Below are positions 8,032 through 16,669 of a stretch of 64,000 nt of DNA, piece by piece. A model generated the notes under the pieces. It was not told the origin of the DNA. It saw only the letters and a program-made list of their open reading frames with translations, and did no database searches. This stretch comes from Candidatus Obscuribacterales bacterium. Lineage in GTDB: Bacteria > Cyanobacteriota > Vampirovibrionia > Obscuribacterales > Obscuribacteraceae. How positions within the stretch are numbered: the stretch's first letter is position 1; each line of letters begins with the position of its first letter. The DNA lies in contig JAKFVQ010000005.1 of assembly GCA_021732085.1 (NCBI GenBank), positions 1-64,000 of the forward strand, written 5' to 3'. A program made the position numbers and the translations under genes.

Positions 8032-8697
8032 ATGGCGCAGCAAGAAACAGATCAAGCGAAAGACAAGGATACAGAATCAGTACGTGATGATGTCTCGTCT
8101 CTTAGTCGCGATGCAGAAGTATCTGCTGGTGCCAGTATGCGCGATGAAGCGTTCCAGGGGATGATGAAGGATTCTGTGGGTCGTACACCGCGTGGTGAGG
8201 AGCCGTCAGTTTTGGATTTTGGACCGAAGACGGCAGATAGCGCGGACAAGGCAGAGAAGGGCGATCAGGAAAAGCCCGCTAAGGAAAGCAATCCGTTCGA
8301 GGAAATGCGTCGGCAAATTCAAGAAGCAAGAGAAAAGGAACGCCAAGAAAACATCGACAAAATCGTTCAATCCTTGGCGAAGGATGGCAAATTCCCGGAC
8401 AACATCAGGGACATGTTTCGCGACTTCGAACCGCGTTTGAACTCAGGATTCTACGGTGACGCTGCTGGCATAAAACAAATGGTCGATGAGATTAACAAGA
8501 AACTGCAAGCGCAGGGTTCTCACTACCAGCTGGATGTGACACAGACGCCTGGTGCGCCGAATCCGCGTCGAGATTTCGGGTCATATGAATCTTGGACGAA
8601 CAACGTCATCTCCGCAAGAGACAATCGCAACGGCCGCGTCACTGACACGACTAGTGTGGTTACCGATCCAATATCGAAGCCTGGCATACGATACTAG
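8032..8697 (+). CDS. Hydrophilic, probably disordered protein
   Basis: A 221-residue protein of unknown family, highly charged (MAQQETDQAKDKDTESVRDD), with a short coiled-coil-like segment (FEEMRRQIQEAREKERQENI) and no membrane segment or signal peptide. The start at 8032 is fixed by AGGAG at 8019-8023; the frame continues upstream but without a site. It resembles other small charged proteins in this window that also have strong ribosome sites. No function can be assigned. Confidence 0.7.
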   Translation: MAQQETDQAKDKDTESVRDDVSSLSRDAEVSAGASMRDEAFQGMMKDSVGRTPRGEEPSVLDFGPKTADSADKAEKGDQEKPAKESNPFEEMRRQIQEAREKERQENIDKIVQSLAKDGKFPDNIRDMFRDFEPRLNSGFYGDAAGIKQMVDEINKKLQAQGSHYQLDVTQTPGAPNPRRDFGSYESWTNNVISARDNRNGRVTDTTSVVTDPISKPGIRY

Positions 8698-8726
8698 AGC
8701 ACCAGATAGAAGCTGGATTTGAGAGC

Positions 8727-9050
8727 TTATTGCAAAACCTCTAGTCCGCGTTTTTTGACGACGTTGAGTAACTTCAAAGCTGCTCCGCTGGGGCGTTTGG
8801 CGCCCGTTTCCCACTTCTCAATGGTGCTTTCGCTGGTATTGAGATAGCGTGCAAAAACCGGCTGGCTTACGTGATTGGTTTCTCTTAGCTTTTTGATTTC
8901 TTTGGGAGAAAGCTCTTCCACTTCAACCAGGCAAGTTTCATCGAAGTCTCGCATCGTTTCTTTGTCGATGGTCCCAGCGCGATCCATGCCAGCGACAGCG
9001 CTGTGAATTGCTTCGAAAGCATTACTCTTATGTTTTCGTTGTGTCGTCAT
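8727..9050 (-). CDS. HTH antitoxin (HigA/XRE-type)
   Basis: A 107-residue protein with a C-terminal helix-turn-helix: LSPKEIKKLRETNHVSQPVF followed by TSESTIEKWETGAKRPSGAA. This is typical of antitoxins encoded after a RelE/HigB toxin. In such modules the antitoxin neutralises the toxin and represses the shared promoter through a palindrome. Here it overlaps the 3' end of a disrupted toxin gene on the same strand by 23 bases, the usual toxin-first order. The antitoxin frame itself is intact. Confidence 0.85.
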   Translation of the reverse strand: MTTQRKHKSNAFEAIHSAVAGMDRAGTIDKETMRDFDETCLVEVEELSPKEIKKLRETNHVSQPVFARYLNTSESTIEKWETGAKRPSGAALKLLNVVKKRGLEVLQ

Positions 9051-9451
9051 GGCAGAGCTCCAGTAATTCTTTAATAGCTAGTTCTTTCTTGATGTCTTCA
9101 GCGCTTTTCTTTTCGTAGAGTTTAACCAATTTTCGGAAGGCTTTAAGCTCGTCCTCACTTATGTTGTCTCGATCTTTCTTTGCAAACAGGTATGCATAGA
9201 CCCAGTATTTGCCGCCTTTCGCCAGGACTACGCTGCGATGCTCATTCTTATTTCAGGAGCTTTTTGTAGACACCACCACCGAGATCCTTTGCCTGTCCTT
9301 TCATAATCTGCTTGATAGCATCGCACAGCTCTTCATCATCAATGCCAGTATTGCTCGCCGCTTTCGCAAACCACTTAGTCTTAAAGACTCTGACGTTGGG
9401 CGGCTCTGCTTCTTTCTTTTGACTCGCTGATTTCGGTTATGATTTCCCCAT
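9028..9451 (-). pseudogene. Disrupted RelE/HigB-family toxin
   Basis: Translating the minus strand gives VRVFKTKWFAKAAS, then GIDDEELCDAIKQIMKGQ and KDLGGGVYKKLLK, then a stop. One base later in the +1 frame the protein continues KNEHRSVVLAKGGKYWVYAY, LFAKKDRDNISEDELKAFRK and so on to a TAA at 9028-9030. Together the two halves match the RelE-like toxin family of HigBA modules. A second lesion is an in-frame TAA four codons after the only nearby ATG (9451), and no other start codon precedes the conserved region. A +1 frameshift at AAA-T-AAG could in principle be programmed, but the second lesion argues for a dead gene. Confidence 0.8.
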
Positions 9452-9456
9452 GGTTA

Positions 9457-9486
9457 ATCGTAGCACTAGGTGCTACTGATCGTCAA
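9457..9486 (-). promoter_or_regulatory. Promoter and operator of the toxin-antitoxin locus
   Basis: On the minus strand TTGACG (9486-9481) and TACGAT (9462-9457) are separated by 18 bp, a good sigma-70-like pair. The perfect inverted repeat GTAGCA/TGCTAC (9460-9465, 9471-9476) lies in the spacer and overlaps the -10, exactly where an autoregulating antitoxin would bind. Binding by the adjacent antitoxin is inference. Confidence 0.6.
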
Positions 9487-9640
9487 GTGTTAGTCTTCCT
9501 GATAAGCCCAATGCGGCTGCCAGCTCAATGTGTTACAACAACTTTTTGTTGGCTTTAAAACTGAACTAAAGCAGGAAAGCAGGCTGAACTGTGCGCTGGA
9601 TACCAGCGCACAATGGGAGCGCAACTTGGCTCGCAGATCT

Positions 9641-9862
9641 TTAGTAGACGCGGAAGTCGCCCGGTCCGGCTGTCGAAATCAGGATGGTTCCGTCGCCTTC
9701 AGCTGCAACCATTTGCAGGGCCTGAATCACGGGATTGGTGGCGCGTGGTTGATCGCGAGTTTCACTCTTGATCTGTTTGGCGCGCTGAGCCACCTTCAAA
9801 ACCAACTCGTAACGGTTGGTGTGGCTGTCAAGGAGTTGGTCCAGAATGCGAGTTGTGCTCAT
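9641..9862 (-). CDS. rpoZ: RNA polymerase omega subunit
   Basis: A 73-residue protein with the omega signature NRYELVLKVAQRAKQI and NPVIQALQMVA, a small subunit that helps assemble and stabilise RNA polymerase. It lies 15 bp downstream of gmk on the same strand, the very common gmk-rpoZ order, which strongly supports the call. No strong ribosome site precedes it, so translation may be coupled to gmk. Confidence 0.9.
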   Translation of the reverse strand: MSTTRILDQLLDSHTNRYELVLKVAQRAKQIKSETRDQPRATNPVIQALQMVAAEGDGTILISTAGPGDFRVY

Positions 9863-9877
9863 TTGAATAAATGACCG

Positions 9878-10540
9878 TTATTTCTTGCGTATACGACATC
9901 TCTCAGCATACACGATGTGGATGAGATTTTGCACCGAGACTTCAATATCGTCGTTAATAACTTCATAGTGGAACTGATGGCGCTGCTTTAGCTCTCTCTC
10001 AGCTTTGGCGAGTCGCTCTGCAATTTTCTCCGGCGTCTCTGTCGCTCTTCCCTGCAATCTGGCGCGCAGTTCGTCGAAAGACGGCGGTGATACGAAAATC
10101 AAAAGTGACTGCGGGCGGCTTTCTGAGACCTGATTGGCGCCCTGCACTTCTATTTCCAAAAGCACGTCATTACCTTGTTCGAGCTGTTCATCGACCCAGC
10201 TTCTTGGAGTGCCGTACCAATTTCCGGCAAATTGGGCGTGCTCCATCAAGTCATTTTGCTGGCACATAAGATCAAACTCATCTTTCGTTTTGAAGAAGTA
10301 GTCGATCCCGTCCTGTTCACCTGGTCGCTGTTTTCGTGTCGTGACCGAGACCGATTTTACGAGTTTGGGCACTGACGGAAGCAACTTTGCCGTCAAGGTT
10401 CCCTTGCCAACACCGGAAGGTCCGGTCAAAACTATCAAGTTTCCGGGGCGTCCTGTCGGCGACAATGAGCTAGACGACGCATCGTCGCCCTTCTTCGCTT
10501 CCCTCTTGTTAGCCTCAGCCAATTGATTGCCTTGCTTCAC
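9878..10540 (-). CDS. gmk: Guanylate kinase
   Basis: Converts GMP and ATP to GDP and ADP. The P-loop VLTGPSGVGKGTL, the GMP-binding segment SVTTRKQRPGEQDGIDYFF, and EHAQFAGNWYGTP and VLLEIEVQGANQV are all present. The protein has a Ser/Asp/Lys-rich N-terminal extension of about 30 residues before the kinase core. A GTG at 10540 with GGA 9 nt upstream is preferred; a TTG at 10576 is in frame without a site. It forms an operon with rpoZ and is divergent from rqcH. Confidence 0.93.
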   Translation of the reverse strand: MKQGNQLAEANKREAKKGDDASSSSLSPTGRPGNLIVLTGPSGVGKGTLTAKLLPSVPKLVKSVSVTTRKQRPGEQDGIDYFFKTKDEFDLMCQQNDLMEHAQFAGNWYGTPRSWVDEQLEQGNDVLLEIEVQGANQVSESRPQSLLIFVSPPSFDELRARLQGRATETPEKIAERLAKAERELKQRHQFHYEVINDDIEVSVQNLIHIVYAERCRIRKK

Positions 10541-10698
10541 GTTATTTGATCCACAAATAGTTCCAGATTTCTCCAAAGTAACTGATGATCAGCCTCTAGT
10601 AAAGAGTTATCCTAGATATAAAGGGGAAAATCTCAGGAAATTCCTGGCTCTGGTCCGTTACTATTCTCAGGTGAGCTCTCCCCGGACCTCTGGTATAT

Positions 10699-12594
10699 AT
10701 GCAACCATTTGACGCGCTCACAATGAGTGCGATATTAACAGAAGCAAAGCCAATTCTTCTAAATCGCAGAGTCGACAAGATTCAGCAGATTGGTCGAGAC
10801 GAAGTTGTTCTTTCGTTGCGTTCCAAGGCTGGAACGACACATTTGATGGTGTCTGCGCAGGCTTCCTTCGGCAGAATTTGTCTGGTGATGAATCCGCCCC
10901 AGCCGCGCAATCAGAATCCGCCTCCATTTTGTACGCTTCTGCGCAAGCACCTGGGCTCGGCAACTTTAACTGGGATGGAACAGCTTCCCGGTGAGCGTAT
11001 CGTCGACCTCATTTTTGCTTGCACGGATGAGCTCGGGAACCGTTTCACTAAGATTCTGACTGCCGAAATCATGGGGCGGCACAGCAATCTGATCTTGTGG
11101 GAGCAGGAATCGCAGAAGATACTTGCCGCATCCCACAACGTAACTCAAGAAATGAGCCGACAGCGTGAGGTCGCTTGTGGTCTGAAGTATGTTCGCCCAC
11201 CCAAACAGGAGAAGACAGCAATCTTCTCCGTTAGCGAGTCTGAGTTTAAGCAGCTCTTTCTGGGCATCCCGAATACGCTGGCCGGCGAAGCTGCGGCCGC
11301 TGCAACAGTGCCAAAGGAAGCACCGCAAGCCAGCAGCGAAAAGCATCAGAGTTCAGGACGCGGTCGCGACCCGAATGAATCCAAAGGTTTCGATTCTTGG
11401 TTGATGCACAATTTCGGGGGGCTCGGACGCCATCTCGCCGAGGAAGTTGCCGAAGCATCCAGGCTTCCGAAAGTCGTTAGCCAGGAAATTATCTCTGACG
11501 AGAATGCCGATGTGCTTTGGCAGAAAGTAAGTGCTCTGCAGAAGCATAGTGACTTCAAGCCGTCCATGAAGAACGATCTGACGAGATTCTCTGTTCTATC
11601 CTGGTGGAAGGAATTGAGCCCGGAAGATGATGCGCAGTGGAAGAGCTTTCCGTCCGTGAATGATTTGGTTGACGCATATTTCCGGGGAGTGCAGCAGCGC
11701 ACCGAGATGCAGCAGCTGAAGGATCGAATTCGCTCTGAGCTGAAAACCGAACAGGAAAAATTAGAGAGCCGGCTGAATTCTGCGGACAAGGTGCTCGAAA
11801 CTTCAAACAACCATGACCGCTACAAACAGTATGGTGACATGATTCTGGCGCATGTCGCTGAGATCAATGCCGGCCAAGAGAAGCTAGACTGCAATGATCT
11901 TTATTCCGATAATGGCAAAACCGTTAGCATTGATTTGAATCCTAACTTGACGCCCTCGCAGAATGCGCAGAATTACTATCGCTTGTTTGCAAAATCGCGC
12001 ATGCGATCGAAAACTGCCACAACCTCACGACAGGATGCGGTTCAGAAGCTAGAAGATGTGACAGCCTGTGCAAGAGATCTTGAGCGCGCGGACAACATGC
12101 AGGATCTTCAGTTGTTGAAAGAAAAAGTGCTGGATCGAGGCAAGCGATCGGAGCCCGCTCATAAACCACCGCCGCCACAAGCTCAGCAGAAAGAGAAAAC
12201 TGGTCATCAGAGATTGATGAGCACTCGCTCGTCTGATGGATTCACAATTATTGTCGGGCGCAATAAGCACGAAAACGATCTGTTAATCAGCAAGCTTACC
12301 CAAGCGCACGATATTTGGATGCATGCGCAGGGGCTCGAAGGCGCGCATGTTGTGGTGAAGCTGCCCAATCGGAAAGATCCGCCGCAAACTACGCTTAAGG
12401 AAGCAGCGCAGCTCGCTGCTCGTTTTTCGCGTACAGGTCTTGGTGGCAAGATCAAAGTCGCTTATACTTACGGCAAATATGTGCATAAGCTGGGCAAGGA
12501 CAAGCCAGGGCTTGTTCGATATGAGAACGAAAAAACTCTCGAAGTCGATACTGCTGCGCCCATGCCGCCATCTTTGCGAAGACTATTTTCGTGA
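10699..12594 (+). CDS. rqcH: NFACT-family ribosome quality control factor RqcH
   Basis: A 631-residue Rqc2/RqcH homologue, which in bacteria binds stalled 50S subunits and recruits tRNA-Ala to add C-terminal alanine tails. The NFACT-N domain starts MQPFDALTMSAI and includes ILTAEIMGRHSNLIL. The central part is helical, and the C-terminal NFACT-R domain is FTIIVGRNKHENDLLI, then HDIWMHAQGLEGAHVVVKLP. A poorly conserved Ser/Ala/Gln-rich insert occupies about residues 195-230. Divergence from gmk-rpoZ echoes the gene neighbourhood of B. subtilis yloA. Older annotation would call it fibronectin-binding protein. Confidence 0.92.
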   Translation: MQPFDALTMSAILTEAKPILLNRRVDKIQQIGRDEVVLSLRSKAGTTHLMVSAQASFGRICLVMNPPQPRNQNPPPFCTLLRKHLGSATLTGMEQLPGERIVDLIFACTDELGNRFTKILTAEIMGRHSNLILWEQESQKILAASHNVTQEMSRQREVACGLKYVRPPKQEKTAIFSVSESEFKQLFLGIPNTLAGEAAAAATVPKEAPQASSEKHQSSGRGRDPNESKGFDSWLMHNFGGLGRHLAEEVAEASRLPKVVSQEIISDENADVLWQKVSALQKHSDFKPSMKNDLTRFSVLSWWKELSPEDDAQWKSFPSVNDLVDAYFRGVQQRTEMQQLKDRIRSELKTEQEKLESRLNSADKVLETSNNHDRYKQYGDMILAHVAEINAGQEKLDCNDLYSDNGKTVSIDLNPNLTPSQNAQNYYRLFAKSRMRSKTATTSRQDAVQKLEDVTACARDLERADNMQDLQLLKEKVLDRGKRSEPAHKPPPPQAQQKEKTGHQRLMSTRSSDGFTIIVGRNKHENDLLISKLTQAHDIWMHAQGLEGAHVVVKLPNRKDPPQTTLKEAAQLAARFSRTGLGGKIKVAYTYGKYVHKLGKDKPGLVRYENEKTLEVDTAAPMPPSLRRLFS

Positions 12595-12609
12595 GTTTGA
12601 ATAGGTAAC

Positions 12610-14175
12610 ATGGAAAACCTGCTGACGACTTCTGATGAAAGATCAAGCCGTCGTCAGATCAAATTCGGTGTGCTCTTTAAGGGCATTTTGATTGTTGCTG
12701 TACCACTGATTTTTCAGATGGTCTTCTTCAGCATGCTGATCTCGCAGATACAGAAGCTGGAGGTCGAGGTCGCGCGGGAGACTAGAGCGCGGCGAATCAT
12801 GCAAACTATCGGAAAGCTCACCGAACTTACCTATGAAATTGCTGCGGCCGCTGTTCAACTGAAGTCCGTTATCCTGTCGACAGATAAGGCGAAGTTGCAA
12901 GAGTTTGTGGACGTAATCAATGTCGGCAAGGAACGGGCCCAGGAATGCAGAGTCGATCTAAAACGTCTGATCAAGGGCTATCCGGACGAAGAGAAAGCGT
13001 TTGAAAAGCTTGATAGATTCTACGAGAAAACCGATAAAATCTCAGATCTGATTAACAGTGGACTGAATGGTGGTACTAGCGCTTTGGGTGCTGTTCAGCA
13101 GCTAACCGAATTCAGGGAGATGCGCAAAGGATTGATTGGCGAATTAACTGACGCTGCCAAAACTTTTATGCATCGCTATGAAAAAATTGAGAAGGGAAGC
13201 CCGGAAGCTCAGAAGAGACTGCGCGATTCACAAAAAGGTGTGATCATCTTCGGCATGGCTGGCAACGTTGTTATTGCCTTCATTCTGGTTCTCTATTTTT
13301 CGCGAAGCATTACTGATCGACTAAAGGTCATGACACTAAATACGATGCTACTGGCAAAGCGCCAGCCGCTAATGCCGAGGATCTCAGGAACCGATGAAAT
13401 CGCGCAACTCGATGGCGTTTTCCATTCGATGGCTGATGCGTTGGATGAGGCATCTCGCGAGAAGAAGGAATTCTTGGAGCTGGTGTCTCATGATATTCGA
13501 TCTCCGATGACTGCTATTTTGGGTAATATTGTTTTGCTGAATCTCGGAAAGATGGGCGAAATATCGCCAGAGGCTAAGCAGCGAATGAGTTCAGCGGAGG
13601 ACAATTCTCGTCGGCTTATCACCGTTGTAAATGATTTGCTCGATCTCGAAAAGTTAGAATCCGGTCAAACTGAGTTTAAGAAGACGGATGTGCGGGTCGA
13701 AGATGTAATTGATAGCTGTTTCCAGGAATCCGAAGCCCTCGCTGAAAAGATTGGCGTCTCCCTCGACTTAGACGTACCAGAGGAAAATCTTACAGTTTCG
13801 GCGGATAAGGAAAGGCTGCATCAAGTAATCCATAATTTGCTAAACAATGCGATTACATTTTCCGGCGAAAAGAAGCAAATAGTTGTCCGTGCCGTGCAAG
13901 ATGGTGAATTTGCTGAAATCAGCATTTCAGATAAATCGCGACATATTCCATCAGAACTGTTTGAGCTTGCTTTCGAAAGGCGCAGCTCTTCGCAAACCAA
14001 GGAGATTCGCCAGTATTTCGGAAAGGGCTTGGCACTGCCTTTGAGCAAACTGATAGTTGAATCGATGGGTGGAAAAATAGGTGTGAGGGCTGTCGAAGAC
14101 CATGGAATCGCTTTCTGGATTAAATTTGATGTAATTCAACAGCCTGCGATGGTCCCAGCCTCCGAATTGGAATAA
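12610..14175 (+). CDS. Membrane histidine kinase with degenerate G1 box
   Basis: A 521-residue sensor kinase: TM1 at about 20-45 (GVLFKGILIVAVPLIFQMVF), a helical extracytoplasmic domain, TM2 at about 215-235, HAMP, then HisKA with the H-box ELVSHDIRSPMTA. In the ATPase domain the N-box (VIHNLLNNAITFS) is intact. The G1 box reads DKSRHIP where D-x-G-x-G is expected, and the G2 is GKGLALPL. ATP binding may therefore be weak. It is 15 bp after rqcH and 48 bp before a response regulator, its likely partner. It is paralogous to the kinase at 37943. Confidence 0.88.
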   Translation: MENLLTTSDERSSRRQIKFGVLFKGILIVAVPLIFQMVFFSMLISQIQKLEVEVARETRARRIMQTIGKLTELTYEIAAAAVQLKSVILSTDKAKLQEFVDVINVGKERAQECRVDLKRLIKGYPDEEKAFEKLDRFYEKTDKISDLINSGLNGGTSALGAVQQLTEFREMRKGLIGELTDAAKTFMHRYEKIEKGSPEAQKRLRDSQKGVIIFGMAGNVVIAFILVLYFSRSITDRLKVMTLNTMLLAKRQPLMPRISGTDEIAQLDGVFHSMADALDEASREKKEFLELVSHDIRSPMTAILGNIVLLNLGKMGEISPEAKQRMSSAEDNSRRLITVVNDLLDLEKLESGQTEFKKTDVRVEDVIDSCFQESEALAEKIGVSLDLDVPEENLTVSADKERLHQVIHNLLNNAITFSGEKKQIVVRAVQDGEFAEISISDKSRHIPSELFELAFERRSSSQTKEIRQYFGKGLALPLSKLIVESMGGKIGVRAVEDHGIAFWIKFDVIQQPAMVPASELE

Positions 14176-14223
14176 TTTGAACTGGGCATATTGTCGAGAG
14201 ACTTATCGACTTGGAAACAATTC

Positions 14224-14901
14224 ATGGCCAAAGTGTTGGTAGTTGAGGATGACTTTGATGTGGCGGACGTTGTTCGTGACACGTTACGCGCAGACAATTT
14301 CGTTGTTGATGTTGCGAACAACATTCGGGATGCGAAGCATTTCTTGAGCGTCTCAAGTTACGACATTCTGGTGCTTGATTGGGAGCTTCCGGATGGCGCT
14401 GGTGTCGATCTCTGCAGGGAAGTGAAAATGACCGGCGAGCCAACCGCGATTCTTATGTTGACGGGACGCGCTTCGACAAACGACCGGGTGCAAGGTCTCG
14501 ATAGTGGTGCTGATGATTATTTGACTAAGCCGTTTGAAACGTCTGAGTTACTTGCTCGCTTGCGCAGTTTTATGCGGCGTTTATGGCAGAAGAAAGCAGA
14601 GAGTTTGAAGATTGGTTCTCTGGAGATGGAAATTCAAACGAGGAAGGTTTTTCGTGACGGCGAAGAAGTACGGCTCTTGAAGAAAGAGTTCGAGGTACTG
14701 GAATTACTGATGCGTAATCCCGGTGATCATTTCTCAACTGAATATCTACTGGATAAGCTTTGGGGGCAAGATAGCGACGCCGGTAGCGATGCGGTTTTTC
14801 AATGCATTCGCCGCTTGCGCCGAAAACTTGACAAACCTGAAAGCGATTCCTTGATCGCTTTAGATCATGGTTTCGGATACAGAATCAATTCGCAGAATTA
14901 G
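14224..14901 (+). CDS. OmpR-family response regulator
   Basis: A 225-residue two-domain regulator. The receiver starts MAKVLVVEDD, with phospho-acceptor Asp52 in ILVLDWELP and the conserved Lys in DDYLTKPF. The C-terminal winged helix (LLKKEFEVLELLMRNPGDHF, then IRRLRRKL and HGFGYRI) binds DNA. The ATG at 14224 begins exactly at the receiver domain; a TTG 11 codons upstream is in frame but unnecessary. It is probably phosphorylated by the kinase encoded immediately upstream. It resembles the regulator at 54816, sharing the unusual VLDW around the phosphorylation site. Confidence 0.92.
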   Translation: MAKVLVVEDDFDVADVVRDTLRADNFVVDVANNIRDAKHFLSVSSYDILVLDWELPDGAGVDLCREVKMTGEPTAILMLTGRASTNDRVQGLDSGADDYLTKPFETSELLARLRSFMRRLWQKKAESLKIGSLEMEIQTRKVFRDGEEVRLLKKEFEVLELLMRNPGDHFSTEYLLDKLWGQDSDAGSDAVFQCIRRLRRKLDKPESDSLIALDHGFGYRINSQN

Positions 14902-15267
14902 CACTTCTCAAAGGAGCGGAACTGCCTTGGGGACGCCTTTCTTGTGACTTCTGTGTCTAGATGAAAAGCTATTTCGGGCGAAATTTATTTGCTGCATCAA
15001 GCCTCCTGAGATCTTTAGATCTTTATTTCTTGTTACTAACTAATTGAACTTAAGGCGGCCGATTGGCCGACATCTTCTATTGGATTGCAGCATATGTGGG
15101 TGATTCTGGCGCCTTATAACCATATTCAAAAGGTCTTATTTGTATAGCCGCAGTGGCTGATGCCTAGCCTATTACGATTACCTTGATCAATCGAGCTATC
15201 TATCTTAGGATCGAATCTCCACCGACTACTTAGTATCAAACGCGGTGCTGCACGGGAAAGGCGAAAT
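14902..15267. other. Intergenic region with possible terminator and promoter
   Basis: No gene is visible in these 366 bases. At 14910-14940 AAAGG...CG can pair with CGCCTTT, followed by CTT, as a possible terminator for the response regulator. Around 15056-15070 CGGCC and GGCCG flank GATT as a short hairpin. A TTGATC and TAGGAT pair with 17-bp spacing near 15184-15212 could serve the downstream gene. Confidence 0.3.
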
Positions 15268-16122
15268 ATGTCTTCTGTAAGTACAACTATTAGCCCATTT
15301 GATGGAGATCAGCTCTCCGAATCAGATCCTCGTTGCAAGCTAATCGGCAAGTATTTGAACATCTTTTCGAGCCGCTTAGAAAGCGGAATTAAGAGAGAGT
15401 CCGAGTCTGCTTGGCGCTTTATGAGCAAATACCACACCTTGACTGAGCAAGAGGTTGAGCAAGCAATTGACAAGAGCGGCAGTCTTTTCCGCGCATTCAG
15501 CGTTGAGGCACGGGCTGACTTTATCGTCATTTCCTTTCCCGCAAAGAGCACATATCACAGCGCGAATTTCGTAAGCAATATCAAATCAGCGCTCAAGGCT
15601 CGCGGCATAAACACCAGCTTGTACGAGTTTCAGGATGACTGGTTCATGTTTGTATATTTCGGGACGCAGGTTGAGACGGCGCCGTTGTGCGAATTGTTCG
15701 CTAATTGGTGCGACAGTTTGGGAATGAAGACTGGTGCCGATGGCATTCTAATTCATGAAGTCGGCTCGCTTGTGCCGTTTCCGTTGCAGTCCGGTTTCTA
15801 CTGGCTCAATGATCGCTGTCAGAAACTGGTTCGTCGTGATGAGCTAAGCCTTGAAAAATCTCTTTGTTTTCTCTTCGCCGAAGCAGCCCAAAGCAAAAAC
15901 GATCCCGAAGTTTTCAAAAACACCTTTAAGATCAGCGCCTTATCTGCAAGAGCGAAGCGAGCCAAACTCTTTCCATCTGCGACTGTTGAATCTACCGCAG
16001 AGCCGACTGATACGTTGCAATTCACAAGCGCGGAGCAAGATGCTTTGGCTGATGTCGTTGAAGACGCTACTTCTTCCAATATTTCGGTGCCGACGCCAGG
16101 CTCAGTACAGATGGCTTCGTAG
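15268..16122 (+). CDS. Unknown protein with primase-fold-like pattern
   Basis: A 284-residue soluble protein with no confident family. The central part (DDWFMFVYFGTQVETAPLCE, then EVGSLVPFPLQSGFYWLND) resembles the strand-helix layout of archaeo-eukaryotic primase-like domains, where a (H/D)W-x-(V/I)-F-F strand precedes a lPlq loop. The acidic D-x-D pair of active primases is absent (the equivalent strand reads ADFIVISFPAK), so any such domain would be inactive. The last 60 residues are low-complexity and acidic. AAAGGCG upstream of 15268 supports the start. The primase link is pattern-based inference. Confidence 0.6.
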   Translation: MSSVSTTISPFDGDQLSESDPRCKLIGKYLNIFSSRLESGIKRESESAWRFMSKYHTLTEQEVEQAIDKSGSLFRAFSVEARADFIVISFPAKSTYHSANFVSNIKSALKARGINTSLYEFQDDWFMFVYFGTQVETAPLCELFANWCDSLGMKTGADGILIHEVGSLVPFPLQSGFYWLNDRCQKLVRRDELSLEKSLCFLFAEAAQSKNDPEVFKNTFKISALSARAKRAKLFPSATVESTAEPTDTLQFTSAEQDALADVVEDATSSNISVPTPGSVQMAS

Positions 16123-16180
16123 CAAGTAGAATATGCCCAATAGCAAGTGCCGGTGCGGGCGGCGCTTAGTGAATCTAAAT

Positions 16181-16197
16181 GGAAGCCTGCGCTCCCA
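16181..16197 (+). repeat. REP-like half element
   Basis: GGAAGCCTGCGCTCCCA matches the 3' part of the REP-like hairpins at 20511 (plus strand) and 24437 (minus strand). It lies immediately beyond the end of the HisRS-like remnant. Confidence 0.55.
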
Positions 16198-16204
16198 TGG
16201 GAAT

Positions 16205-16480
16205 TCAATGGGGCGGTCGATACAAGCGCAACAGTAATTCGATCCCGATTGCACTCGTCATCAATCGCTCCTTGCGATCCGTTAGCAGCATCTGCGTCCA
16301 TGGAGTCGCTCCGCCGTCGGCGATCATTTGCCAATTTGCATCAGGCTTTCCTTTGATCCTTATGTGAAAACAAGGACCGGAGTAATAGCTGATTCCGGTA
16401 AGCCGTTGCAAGTCGATCTTGAAATCAACTCCTGCGTTGGTGCTTGCAACAATTATTGGAACAGATGGCCCGCGACTTGT
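16205..16480 (-). pseudogene. Remnant of a HisRS/HisZ-like class II synthetase fold gene
   Basis: The minus-strand frame between stops at 16481 and 16205 reads PIIVASTNAGVDFKID, LQRLTGISYYSGPCFHI, then NWQMIADGGATPWTQMLLT and KERLMTSAIGIELLL. This follows the order of histidyl-tRNA synthetase and its HisZ paralogue: G-x-x-YY-(T/S)G-x-x-F, then the GG(R) motif, then A-x-G-I-G-x-E-x-L. No start codon of standard type precedes it and the N-terminal two thirds are missing. The frame ends next to a REP-like repeat. It is most likely a decayed fragment. The rest of 16123-16669 holds no other gene. Confidence 0.5.
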
Positions 16481-16669
16481 TTAAGATGCCGCTAATAAAC
16501 CGGCATTTCGAAAGCATTAGTCTGCACGAACTATCGAAAGTGAAGCGTTAATAATCTCCAAAAGCCCCACAGGGCAGTCCTACTTAGTATTTCTACCACT
16601 GACAAGTTGTATATGCTGTCATACGCTACAAAGACGGAATTTGTGGAACTGCGCTTATTTGGTGATGCG

